NCBI GenBank assembly: GCA_020650975.1
Contig: JAIPMN010042684.1
Location: 1 to 23,330 of the forward strand
Reading direction: 5' to 3'
DNA length: 23,330 bases
Source of the DNA: Apostichopus californicus
Lineage: Eukaryota; Echinodermata; Holothuroidea; Aspidochirotida; Stichopodidae
The notes below the pieces were generated by a model, which saw only the letters and a list, made by a program, of their open reading frames with translations, made no database searches and was not told the DNA's origin. Both the position numbers and the translations under genes were made by a program. The first letter of the stretch is position 1; every line of letters starts with the position of its first letter. Positions 9,699-21,400 of the stretch are shown in pieces.

Positions 9699-11262
9699 TT
9701 TCCTAATCTGGTTGTCCTGCACCAATAATCAGGACTGGAATTGGCCCTTTAATTTGGGCCGCTGTGGTAACTTTAAACATTCACTACAACCTTACAACAT
9801 ATATCGATACCTGTATCGTCTACGTAGTGTTTTACTTAATAACATTCATACATATAGAGTAGGCGGGAGGTCATGGCCCGCCGCTTCCACCGCCAGTCTA
9901 ATACTTCTTCATGTGAACTTGTTTCAAATAACAATTTAAGAGTATTTGTTAATACAACCGTGCGCTTATACCTAATATAATACCTAATTAATACTCTTAA
10001 TATGCCTCAGAATGCACCATTTGAAAGCTAAACATTTATTTGCCTTTTTAGATAAGGATCACTAGGTCCCCGAAATTGTAGTGAGCTTCAAACCTGTTGG
10101 GGAAAGTTAGAACTTGTCAATTCACTCTCCATCTTTAAATTTTGTTCACGCCACTATTCATAATATAGCTTTCAGATATTTCTCACCCAGAATCTTTGTC
10201 ACTACAATACTGGTTGAAGGATATTTTATCTCAGCAGCAAGGACTCGGTATTTGAGTTCAGCGTATCGGTCATACAACCTAGCTAAGATTGTATAAGTAA
10301 TGGAAGCATGATGATATTTTACAACAGTAACTTATACAAATGTAGAATTTCGTGAAAAACATTTCCTCGTGATGTGCGTTAATCCTTCTAGTTTATCTTA
10401 AGACAGAGAAGGAATACTTACCGTTGGTGTACTGGAATTGACGAATTTTAAATAACATCTTGAATCCTTTGCAAGATGAAAAACAGAAATCATTATCCAC
10501 ATGATTACAAAATGGCGGAGTACGAGGTAAATCTGTGCATAATGAGCTAATGCCATAGACGCATTCAACGACTAGTAATAGCAAATGACAAAGTTCATAT
10601 TTACCTTCCTTGATAGGTATTTGTTCAAGTAAACATATTTGGATATCATAAACTGCCTCTGATAGCCAAAGTTCATGTTGACATTTGATTACTGAACTCG
10701 GGTGTATATCAAGAAAGTATTTTGCCCGATATGATATGACGGGTTAAAATGAATCGTAGTGCTCTTACGCAACATTGCACTTATGTAACGTGGAATTTAT
10801 CGGAACGTTAACATGAAAGTAGAATTATTGAAGAAAAGGTCAGGTTCGATTACGTTAAGTCAGTGCTGTTCTAACCAAGCAAAAGTTTATTCCCTTTTTC
10901 TTTACTTTTTGGCTGCTTTTCGTGAACCTTTTCTCGGGAAGTTCTTGGTAATAAAATTGACATCGTAATATGGGGGTAAATTGTTTTCCAATACTGTGTT
11001 GAAGTATCATACTGCGTGTATAGTTATAGCGTCTCATTTGTATCAACTAACATGTCATACTAGCATTTAGTATTATTGAACACCCTAATCTACATGGATC
11101 AAGTGCGCAACAACTTATACGCCTGACACTGTATGTATATTTTGTATGATGGGGAGGGGAGAGGTTGCGGGCTCAGCCCTCCATTGACAGACAATATATT
11201 ACAATTAAATGTATAACTTGTATGTGTGGTACATTCTTAAAAATCTATACATAGGCTGTCCA
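9699..11262. repeat. Tandem non-coding duplication, unit 2
   Basis: Second copy of the 7999 unit, slightly shorter and diverged by many substitutions and indels, so the event is not recent. An extra block around 10470-10530 is absent from unit 1. No coding frame is shared. Confidence 0.75.
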
Positions 11263-11637
11263 GTGGAGGAGGTAACATTTGATCTACGACGGTACGACCC
11301 CAGTAACTCATTGTTTTCTGCCCCTTAATCTGACAATGACGTTCGTCTCCGGAGAGAAACTTAAAAGGATATTGGTGTTATGCAAGTATTCATTAAATAA
11401 TAGGAACATTTACATGAATGTGATAGATGATTAAGACCCAATAAAGCATTTATGTTGCCAAACAGCAAAATATATGTACTTTAACAGCCTTGTCAATAAC
11501 ATCCTTGTCAATAACATTAATCCCATATTTCCTTAACAATAAAGTCACAATGCAAGTTGAGACAACGACAGAGCCCATTTAGAAGTGTAATCAGTCATAT
11601 ACCAAATGATAAGAGGACAAGGGGAATATTATTTATT
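11263..11637. other. Intergenic stretch, nothing recognised
   Basis: AT-rich DNA between the tandem duplication and the LINE-like fragment. Only a short doubled phrase (CTTGTCAATAACAT, twice near 11490-11517) stands out. Confidence 0.4.
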
Positions 11638-11880
11638 TCAAGTTATTTTATTTATTTATTTTATTTATTCGCATTTTTATCCAGGGTTGCTTATTCAGCA
11701 AAAGCTGGTTTCCAATAAGGCCCTAATTTTTACATTAAACGTTATACATAAAAAGTAAAACATAATAATACAAAAACAAATTAAATGTACAGATACAAAA
11801 CAATTAAAGCTGTAAAGAGGAGACAACTACAAAATAGATAAAAATGGAAATAAATGAATTACAAAAAAACAAAATATAAG
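11638..11880 (-). mobile_element. 3' end of a LINE-like retroelement (fragment)
   Basis: Read on the minus strand, a T-rich stretch is followed by GGGCCTTATTGGAAACCAGC, AGCAACCCTGGATAAAAATG and then a run of AAAT/TAAA units (about 11636-11675). This phrase order and tail resemble the 3' UTR of CR1/L2-like non-LTR elements seen widely in marine invertebrates (family recalled, not searched). No reverse transcriptase frame is attached, so it is a 5'-truncated copy. The right boundary is uncertain. Confidence 0.5.
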
Positions 11881-12007
11881 AATTATCTAAAGTATAAGAA
11901 TTATCAAAATATAGAAATTATTTAAAAAATACGAATTAGCAAAAGGTTACGCAACCATGAACATAGCTCGATGCTCGTTATAGACGACGGTAGATGGAAC
12001 TATGGTG

Positions 12008-12168
12008 ACAGGACAAAATCCCCCCGGACAAAATCCCCCCGGACAAAATCCCCCCCGGACAAAATCCCCCTGTCACAAAATCCCCCCGAGCCAAAATCCC
12101 CCTGGACAAAATCCCCCTGGACAAAATCCCCCCAAGCCAAAATCCCCCCAGGACAAAATCCCCCCAAG
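12008..12168. repeat. Left arm: 15-bp tandem repeats
   Basis: Unit variants from the outer end inward are GGAC four times, then GTCAC, GAGCC, GGAC, GGAC, AAGCC, GGAC. All are followed by AAAATC and a run of C. Confidence 0.9.
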
Positions 12169-12209
12169 TAATAAAAAATCCCATCAATTCTTTACAAAAA
12201 TGCGTCATC

Positions 12210-12960
12210 CCGGTCCTCCCGGTCCCCCGGTCCCCCCGGTCCCCGGTACCGTCATCCGGTACCGTTATCTGGTACCCCCACCGGTACCCCCACTGGTACT
12301 CTCAGTGGTACTCTCAGTGGTTCCCGGACCAGTACCCTGACCAGTACCCCGACCATACCCCGACCGGTACCCTAATAGTTAGCCTGACAGTTACCCTGAC
12401 AGTTACCCCCACCGGTACTACCACTGGTACTCTCAGTGGTACCCCCATTGGTACTCTCAATGGCTCCCTGACCAGTACCCCGGCCCGTACCCCGGCCCGT
12501 ACCCCGGCCGGTACCTCAACTGGTACCTCGACCGGTACCCCGACCGGTATCCAAACTGGTATCCTGAAAGGCACCCTGACACGTACCCTGACACGTACTC
12601 TGACACGTACTAGTACTGGTACAATGACCAGTACTTTGACCAGTACCTTGACCGGTCCCTTGAATGTCACACTAACAGGTAGCCTCACAATTAGCCTCAC
12701 TGATCTCCCGACCAGTCCCCTGACCGGCACCCTGACCAGTATCCTGACTGGTATCCTGACCAGTACCCTAACCAGTACACTGAGTGGAACTCTGACCGGT
12801 ACAGTGACCAGTATGATGACCGGTACCCTGACCAGTACCTTGACCGGTACCCTCACAGGTACCCTAACAGGAGCCCTCACATTTACGCTCGTCAATACCC
12901 TCACTGGTACCCTAACCAGTCCCCTGACCGGTACCCTAACCAGTGCAATGACCCATGCCT
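12210..12960. repeat. 12-bp GGTACC-centred minisatellite
   Basis: Units close to ACCGGTACCCTG alternate with AGTACC versions for about 750 bp. Many carry the palindromes GGTACC and ACCGGT. Translated, they read as repeats of Thr-Gly/Ser-Thr-Leu on the plus strand and Val-Arg-Val-Pro on the minus strand, which is simple-repeat translation and not protein evidence. Confidence 0.9.
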
Positions 12961-13008
12961 TGTCTGTCACACCTGGGCCATCCCTGGTTGTTGCAGGCAG
13001 GCTTTGTA

Positions 13009-13200
13009 TGGGTCAGGGGGATATTGTCTGGGGGGGATTTTGTCCGGGGGGATTTTGGCTTGGGGGGATTTTGTCTGGGGGGATTTTGTACAGGGGGATT
13101 TTGGCTCGGGGGAATTTTGTCCTAGGGGGATTTTGTCCGCGGGGGTTTTGTCCGGGAGGATTTTGTCCGGGGGGATTTCGTCCGGGGGGATTTTGTCCTA
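13009..13200. repeat. Right arm: inverted 15-bp tandem repeats
   Basis: Units of GGGGGATTTTGTCCG. Read from the outer end inward on the minus strand the variants are GGAC five or six times (with TA or GC prefixes), GAGCC, TGTAC, AGAC, AAGCC, GGAC, AGAC. Runs of five to seven G on the plus strand could form G-quadruplexes. Confidence 0.9.
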
Positions 13201-15297
13201 GAACCAGATGGTATATCGTCTTGCAGAAATTTCCGGCACTAATTAAACATAAAAATAGTTGCTATGAAAAAAATATATAATACAGGGTATTGTCACGCAG
13301 TAATTGGCCACAGTTGCAGATGCAGTGAGATGAAGCAATAAAACCCAGGACGGCGGATCAGTGACACACAACGTATTTCCACTTTCCCTCACCGTTGTGA
13401 AATCTGAAACAGTGTCGCTTTTCATACATAAGTACGTATTCCTTTATAGATTAAAGCATTAATCTATTTTCGTATTATTCGAGCATGATTTCTTTCATAT
13501 ACAAACTGCTATATTTGGTGAATCAAAAGAAACTTTGCAATATTGCAAATAGCTGTCATCAGTGGAAAGTCAGTTTTGCTCTCTTTTTAAATAATTAATT
13601 GACAGAGATTACAGTTTTTGGTATACACAATTAGTGGTAAATAAGTGGATATGTGGCTTAATCAGCGGAAAGAAAGGCATTGATTAATAAAACCTGACCT
13701 TAATTTGTGTTGATTAATTATGTTTTTATTCAGAAAACGAAAGAACTTGATATTTATAACATTGTTATCATCATAAACAATAGCAACATATCAATGAGAA
13801 CGGTTGTAATTGTTAACATTCTTCAGCTTTATGTTGTGCCTAAACTTGAATCAATGTTTATCTTACAATATTGAAAGCGTTAATATTTGACATATGATAC
13901 AACTTGACTTAAAGTCTCTGTTCAATGTGTTTGTTTTCATTATAACAAAGTACTTTACAACAGTTACTACTTAGACGTGTTACAGAAGATATGCAATATA
14001 TAGTACAATAATATATTGCTGCAACATGTACTACAATAATATTATACTATAATAGTATAATAATGTATCATCTCAACGTACAACTTTGATTCGGTTATTT
14101 TCTCTTCAATTTCCGATGAGATGAAATATAATTGAATACAATGAAATAAACAATAGAATCATATAACATTTCCAATATAGGTCACATGCAAGAAAATTAT
14201 TCTTTTAGTGAAAAACAAAAAGGGAATCTTAGTCAAGAATTTGGAAAGGGATTATAAGGAAAGATGGAAACTATAGCAAAATACAGCGATAACAGACTGT
14301 TAGTAAAATATGCTAATGCAGTGTACAATGGAAAACAAGTGACAGTATCGAACCAGTGGCAGTGTTTCAAAAGAGGTCACGTAAACTTCGTATGACAGCC
14401 ATGGCCTACAGATGAACAGAAGTTACACAAATCCGTCTTCCGGGAATTTCATGATGCTTCCCCTTTGTCCACCACCTAAAAACCAAACAACGCCACGCGA
14501 TATAATTTGTTGAACTGTCTACATTTCAGAAAGATAAAATGTTCGTACGATTTAATGATTGGTGTTCCATTGATGTTTGAACAATGCCACCAGTCCTGGG
14601 AATGGAATACATTGCCTAGACTTCATATTCAAAAGGACAGAAGAGTTGTATCGTCGCACAATCTACCTCTATCAATACCTCTCCAACGGCTTTAACTGTA
14701 AGAAAGGGAAAAAACACATTAGTTGTCATAATTATCAGGATTTCAAAACCACCAATTATATAATGATAATTATTAAATAGTAACACAATATATCAACAGA
14801 ACGCGATGATAAATGACTAATTGTAAATTTAGTATAACCTCTACTACTTTAAATAAATTCATGAAACGAAAACGTTTTACATCTCTTAGTTAGTTTCATC
14901 ATTGGACACGGACAGCCGCGTCATAGTTTTCTTTTAAGTGCGTTCATTGTTCAACTTGATGATCAAGTGTGTTCATTGTTCAACTTGATTGTTCAACTTG
15001 ATGATCAATCTCAAAATGTCACTTTAGTGGATATTGGTTGAAGCTATGTTTCGTTGTATAAAACGAAGCTTGTTGTGACCCTAATAAGAGGACGCAGAAA
15101 CCAAGTATACAATATCTTACATCAAACGCTCTACAAAACAAATTATAGTATCAATTATAAAGTCGCGCTGTTTCAGGTATGGCGTTCTGTCGGAGTATCA
15201 CAGAATAGCCACAACGGCACAATGGTGTCATTTTCCACATATAACACCATGCAGTGGATATTGAACAGGACTTTAATGGAACCGAATTCCACAGTAA
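13201..15297. other. Intergenic or 3' region of gene B, AT-rich
   Basis: No exon is supported. Plus-strand frames of 62 and 67 codons at 14507-14780 overlap in different frames and match no domain. The missing fourth exon of module 2 of gene B was looked for on the minus strand left of 15357 and not found. Confidence 0.4.
14942..15006. repeat. Short direct repeat GTTCATTGTTCAACTTGAT
   Basis: The 19-bp word occurs at 14942-14960 and 14971-14989, followed by a partial third copy TGTTCAACTTGATGATCA to about 15006. The junctions carry TTGATGATCAA, a near-palindrome. Confidence 0.75.
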
Positions 15298-15357
15298 TTA
15301 CCGCAATACTAACCATGTGGTGGGTACGCAAATAAGGAAAAAAAGTAATATAATTAC

Positions 15358-15455
15358 CGGAAAAACGGACGAAGTTCCAGGATCCAGCAGCCAATGACCA
15401 GACTGGAAATGTAGCTTGTAGTGGCGCCCTTCTCGCCCGTCGGGAAAGCAGAAAA
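15358..15455 (-). CDS. Gene B exon: module 2, part c (last exon found)
   Basis: A 98-bp exon, phase 1 to 0, from VFCFPDGREGRHYK to TSSVFP. It matches module 1 part c around SGHW and GTSS with a three-residue insertion. The donor GTAATT is weak. If not spliced, translation runs 19 more mostly hydrophobic codons to TAA at 15298-15300, giving an alternative C-terminus. Confidence 0.65.
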
Positions 15456-18400
15456 CTACGTGTAAAGAAAGAATCAAATAATCATTTCAATAAGAAGTCA
15501 TGAGCAGTACATCGACTAAGCCAGAGAAAACCAAATCGAGATTTGTTTACTGCAGACGTACCAAGAACGTTATTAAGTTCTAATTCTCTACGAATACGTC
15601 CAAGAATAGCGGAAAACAGGTAAGGTACCGGACTAACAAGGACACTGATTAATGTAATATATCTCCGAGTATGCTGTTCAGAACGAAAGAGAATATCGAG
15701 GAACTATACTGTACTATACCGTTAATATTCTTTGATTCCAATTTTGACAAAGAAGGGCCCAAAGAGACAGAACCCGGCAGCAAGCAGCCATCAAACCTGT
15801 TTCAGAAACCAATAAATAAAATAAGCCATTGAATTATACAAAGGACGCAGAATAGCTCTAATCAAATCAGCATAGCGTGTTTCTGTACAGTAAGGCAATG
15901 TTTGTTATATATTTGTTTGACTGTATCGCTCCCACATATCAATGTGGTTGTTTGAGTTATGGTAAGATAGTTTACTCTTTAAGTCCACGATTCCAGAGAC
16001 GCTTATATTTAAAATTATCACAACAATGTTCAAATATTGCTGATTTTAGATGACAAAGTTTACATGTCTGTTACTCTCATGAACTTATTAATGGTCTTAC
16101 ATCAACTGCTTGAATCTTGGGCAATACTGTATATACTCTAACGTTGCATTCACTTCGTTTTGACTTATTGTCCTGCCTTTCTCTGTCTGTATATCCAGTA
16201 TCTCTAGTGATTTGAGGATTGGTAGAGAGAGACCAGAGCAGAGGATAATATTTCCATCTCCATCGAGCTCATTAAAAGCGTTTGCCAAATTCACGCAGTA
16301 TATAGGAATCTACAAAATGAAATAAGAAGCTACGGTGTGAATTTTACTTTCTTTGTTACATTCCTAAATACGCATACTGTAAGACATTCCATACTATTAT
16401 GTTTGTTCTTTAACAAAGTGCAATATTAATCTACTATAGAACGAAAATTTTTTAATAATTACAATGTATAAACAACCATAAATAGCTGGCTTTTTTCCGT
16501 TTGAACAGCTTCAAGCAATTTCTGACCTATACGATTTACTATGAAATTAGGTAAGTCTGCGTGTTGCTAGACACACAACAAGGTTTGATATATTTACATA
16601 TAAATAGTACAGGCTCTATTATATTTGATAGTGAATAAATTAAAACACATACTAGGATGATACGTACTTTGTGACAAGATGCATTGTGTAAGAGCTCTAT
16701 CATATATCCTTGGAAATGTTTACTGTCATCTTTGCTTAGCGTTACTGTATTTGACATCAGTGTATGTAAGCTCTGACGGTCATCAGTCTGATAAGAAAGG
16801 AAGTTACTTTATAATGAAATGACCATGTCATACAGTAAATAAATTTACCTGCTTTGTACATATGTTAATAATATATTACGAGACATGGATACCAACGAAC
16901 TTGATAAAAACCATGTGAACGATAAATACACGAGTATTTGTACGTTGTTAATGCAAGTAGATTCATTGAACCCTTAAGCGTCGGAACAAACTGAAATGCA
17001 ACATTTTCAGCGGCCACAACAACAAATGGAAGCAAGAATTCCGATGATGAATGAGGTAAAATAGTATTTTCAATAACATTTACGGAAACAACTGACGTGG
17101 TACTTATTTTTGCTACTTATTCTCCAGTCTTGTAGTATCATGTAACAGGGGTGATCATTTCAGCACTATAGCAATTTAATTTCCTTAGATGAGATTAATG
17201 AGAATACATTGAACGAAACTTAGATGCATACATGGAGGAGGCATATACAAAGTGAACCCTGGAAGACAAATACATTTAAAACTGAAAACGTTAACATGAA
17301 TTACGAGATATGCTACCAAAGTACTTACCGACAACTTTGACGTCCCTTCAGAATTTATTTTCCATTTGCCACTTTCAATCTCTAAGGCAAATTCATAATC
17401 AAGGGGCTTCCAAAAGACTAGGGAAAACAAAAGTTAGACATTAATTGGTTATTTCAAATTGTATGTATAAGCATGTAGAAGTATATCTGTTGGTTTCGAA
17501 TCATCGTAGTAGCAGCTCATGAATGTTCGGTTAAAGGTTAACCGAACACAAATACAACATAAAGACTGCAATGTGTTCATCCGTTAATTGAATCTGTCTT
17601 ACCTTTAAGGTGTCTTGATTTAATTGCACTCGAAATGTGTTCAACGGGAATAAACGCAGGCAAGAAACAGTCAATAAATCTGTGAATAAAATATAACAGT
17701 TTAACAGTGAACATGTAGACACATAACTTCATGTGTGGTACTTACCTATGTTATTTGACTGCACGGTACTTCTTAAGTGTAAGAACATTTAGTACATGCC
17801 ATAACATTGATTACATGGTATAGACAGACCTAAACATATGTTAATTTTTGTTTAGAGACAATAATGGGACATAAGTATCCATGAAATGTTTTATTTGAAA
17901 TCAGTAACTTGTTCACACGAGTTGCAATGAAATATTAATACAACGATATTGCAAAATTAGCAAGACTCCAAACTTATTTCTTGGTTTCTGAAAATGTTAG
18001 TTAATATACCAAGTTTATACTCGCGTGGTTATACATATGTCTCACTGACATTTGTAATTACAGCCATAGCTTCAGTTTGCAAGTATATATGGATACGATG
18101 CTATATGCACCAAACATCAATTTGTAAGCAAAGAAATATGGCGCTGAAAGTTCTATTTTTCTAGTAGATTATATTTTTGTATAGTTATTTCATGTTCAAA
18201 AGTTAACTTGACAGCATCAGGATGTACTATAAAATCGTATGTACACATGTGTTTAATGTTTATATCACATTTCACATTGGAATTATTGAACTTTTTCCTG
18301 CCTCTGATGTTGATTCCAAATGTCCTACAGGGCTAATTCTGTATATTTTAAGCAATGTTTGTATAATACTTACGAAGCTTTTTTAAAAAATTGAAATGAC

Positions 18401-21400
18401 AGCATCATGATCTACTATAAAATCCTTAGTATACATGTGTTTAAAGTTTGTATCCCACTTAACATTGTATTTATTGAACTTTTCCCTGCCTTTGACAAAA
18501 TGTCTTACAGGCCTTTTTATGTATATTTATGCAATATTTGTATAATACTTACGACAATCTCTTCAACTTCTGACACTGCTGTACATATCTCCACAGACTT
18601 AACAGTTCTTCTTGCGTAACCTCTCTTCCCTTCTCCATTCTGATTTCTAGCTTCTCCAGGAGTAGCATGATAGGCACAGGCAGCCCAGATTTCAGCGTGA
18701 TTTCATTTTGGTCTGCATTGGCAAAAGACTTGTCTAGTACCAGACAGGACACGGGTATCTAAACGTGATTTCAAATAAATAAAGTTTGTATGTGTATCAC
18801 CAACGACCACAAACTGCATGTTTGCTTGAATGTCGCAAAAGTTTAGGATCCCACTCTCATAGAAGTGAGCTGAACATTATTTGGTGGTCATTGATTTTGC
18901 GAGGTTAATTCCTTAAAGTATATATTTCTAAGCTAATATGTAATAGCTTAATCAATAGCGACATGCTCATTTACAGACGTAAATTAATTTTGAATGACAG
19001 ACATTCGCATAATATCCTGCAACTTATGTTCTCTTCTTTTTATATATATCATATATATATTACTTTATGTTTGATGCAATACAATAATTACAAATATTGA
19101 AATACATTTTATATCATGCAAATTAAAGATCGTCAAAGTGAGGTTTCCGGGTAGACGTTAATTACATATGTCATTTGATCATGTTATTATTCTAACATTT
19201 TCATATTGTTCCCATTTAGGTAATGTTGGTGACAAGACGAACATTTATTGATTTACAAATGTACCTTGTGTTTCGATGCAACACCCAGGATTTGTAGCGT
19301 AGACCTCTGCAGCAGTTTACTCTCATCCCTACCAATGGATGTAACACCAGAAGACACCAAATCAGATACTCTCTTTATAAAGTTTTCAGTTTTCTCTTCT
19401 TGTTCAAGCATGCACAACACTGCGAACTTTTTCCCATCGTCTTTACTTTGCAGGTACTGAATAACTTTTTCGGCCGCAATCTTGTCAAGACCACATACAA
19501 ATCGATATACATATTGTAAATCAAATGGATCTAATTGGTCCAGAAAACTGTGTACATTTTCAGTGCTGGTAGCAGACAAACGTTCTGCAACATAATATGC
19601 AGCGTACCATTCGCAGAAGAGTTTGTGATAAAACCTCACCTCCTTTTTGTACTGAATATGACTTTTGTCACTTACTTCATCCATAATATCTAGAAATTCT
19701 TCTTCAACAAGGATGCCAATGCGGAAATACTGATCGTAAAATTCACAACCTAGTTGATTACGAAGTTTTTCTTTGTCCCAAACTATTTTCTGCTTTGCTC
19801 TACTCAACGCTTCAAAAGCAAGTTTGTCAAGAGCCTTATGGTCGTTTTCTAACAGTTCAAATTTCTGTACGTTTTCGTCTTTCATTTTAATTCTCATATG
19901 ACTATGGAAGCAGGATATCATATAGCGAAAAAAGCTAGTTACTGAATTGAATGTTACCATCTTTTCATTTTCGTATGTTATGTGAGCAAACATGACAAAA
20001 AATAGAGGAACTTGACACAGGTCATCAAGAAGTGGGTTTTTCTGTAGTTTTCGCATTAACTTCTCAACTGCTTTTTCATCTTCTCCAACAACAGCTTTTC
20101 GAATGTAGGTTCTGTGGGCTGCCTCATCAAACCCTTGGAGCCGAACACGTTCAGTGCGTGGTGCAAAATCTTTTGGTAAGCACGATACTCTTGTTGTTAG
20201 GACTACTTTAATTCCCTGCAGCATGTTCTTATTCAAAATATGAAAGATGTCTGTTTCTACACTGTCTTGATCGGGATACTCATCAAAACCATCAAGCAAA
20301 ACCAGCACCGAATCCATGTTATGAAGCATCTCTTTTACATCCTCATCAATAATATTTGAATCCTTCGGAAGGATAAATTGTCTAATCGCACTGTATATCG
20401 AGTTAACTCCACCTAGCTGTCTTAATCGAAGATAAATCACAACGTCGATGTTTATTAGTGGTGAAGTGTGGACAGACTGGCACCAGTCATAAAGCAGTTG
20501 TAAAGTTAAAGTTGATTTTCCATATCCAGGTTCGCCCTCAAGAATTTGTCGTTTTGAGCTAAGACATTTCTCACTGAGTATATCTTGATAAGTTCCTAAG
20601 CTTTCCCACCGCGATTGTCCTCCACCTTCGGGCATGTTAGCAAAAAATTCAACACCGCCATTAACAAATACCTTGTCCACACAATACATCCTGTCTTTGA
20701 TGTATGGTATTGGTTGAACTGAATCATAAAGCAGTTCGTATTTGGATTTTATCTGTCCGATGAAAAGAGTTTCTTTCTCTGAAAATTCTGTAATCAATTA
20801 AAACTCGTTAAATAATATAATCATCATGAGAACAATGACTGTTCTTCCAAATGGTGTGGTAGTATTTGTATCAAAATGACATAACTAAAGACTGAAATTT
20901 CACTAGTTGCTTTTTAGCTAACGATTATGGTATTTATATTATATAAAGTGAGTAACGTATGTCAAACCAATATGTGATTAATGTAAATTGGTTTTACGGC
21001 GTTTGAAGCTAACATTGACAGCGTGCATCACTTCAAATTTAATAGCATCAATTAAATGGTTTAGGAATAAAAACTGCCTCACCTCTTTTTGTTTTCATCA
21101 TTGGCAAAGTCTGTAAAAGAACAAAGATGTGCATATGCGTTAGTATCAAGTGTATGGATGTTGTTTTCTGAATTGTGAGACGTAAACATTTGAAATCTTG
21201 GAAGCGATTACATGAATATTACTTTAAAATATTCACATTTTGCTAACTACGTAATATACTAGTACCACATATCTTGTGTAATTGAAGTCTCTCATGATAT
21301 TTATATTTCTGCTTTCAAAACAATTATTCATATGCAAAGTATGTCATATAAAACGTCAGAACCTCCAAAGTATTCCATTAATTACTACAACCGTTCAAAT

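Larger units (their letters stand above)
12008..13200. mobile_element. Foldback-like element: 15-bp tandem-repeat inverted arms around a minisatellite core
   Basis: The left arm (12008-12168) is about ten units of GGACAAAATCCCCCC. The right arm (13009-13200) is about twelve units of the reverse complement. Between them sits a GGTACC-rich core of 12-bp units. Long inverted repeats made of short tandem repeats are the hallmark of foldback elements such as Drosophila FB and sea-urchin TU elements; as I recall, TU arms also carry 15-bp repeats. I find no convincing target-site duplication and no transposase. Open frames across it on both strands arise because the period is divisible by three. Confidence 0.6.

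Noticed and set aside
12008..12168. CRISPR-like array from regularly spaced repeats
   Set aside because: The units are contiguous tandem repeats without unique spacers, in a eukaryotic context.
12314..12970. 218-codon minus-strand frame rich in VRVPVRVLV repeats
   Set aside because: It is the translation of the 12-bp minisatellite; the opposite strand is equally open and neither has a domain or start context.
12624..13280. 218-codon plus-strand frame rich in TLTGTLTST, resembling a Thr-rich surface protein
   Set aside because: Same minisatellite read on the other strand, running into the G-rich inverted arm; no signal peptide or conserved end.
14507..14780. Plus-strand frames of 62-67 codons near an acceptor-like TACATTTCAG
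   Set aside because: Two overlapping frames compete, neither shows a domain, and no partner exon was found.
15110..15145. TTTTGTAG|AGCGTTTGAT|GTAAGA on the minus strand, resembling the borders of an IP exon with its middle deleted
   Set aside because: Only ten bases of exon; similarity to the real borders may be chance from splice consensus.
15173..15394. 73-codon minus-strand frame overlapping the last gene B exon
   Set aside because: Its frame differs from the phase-supported frame of module 2 part c and shows no similarity to module 1.
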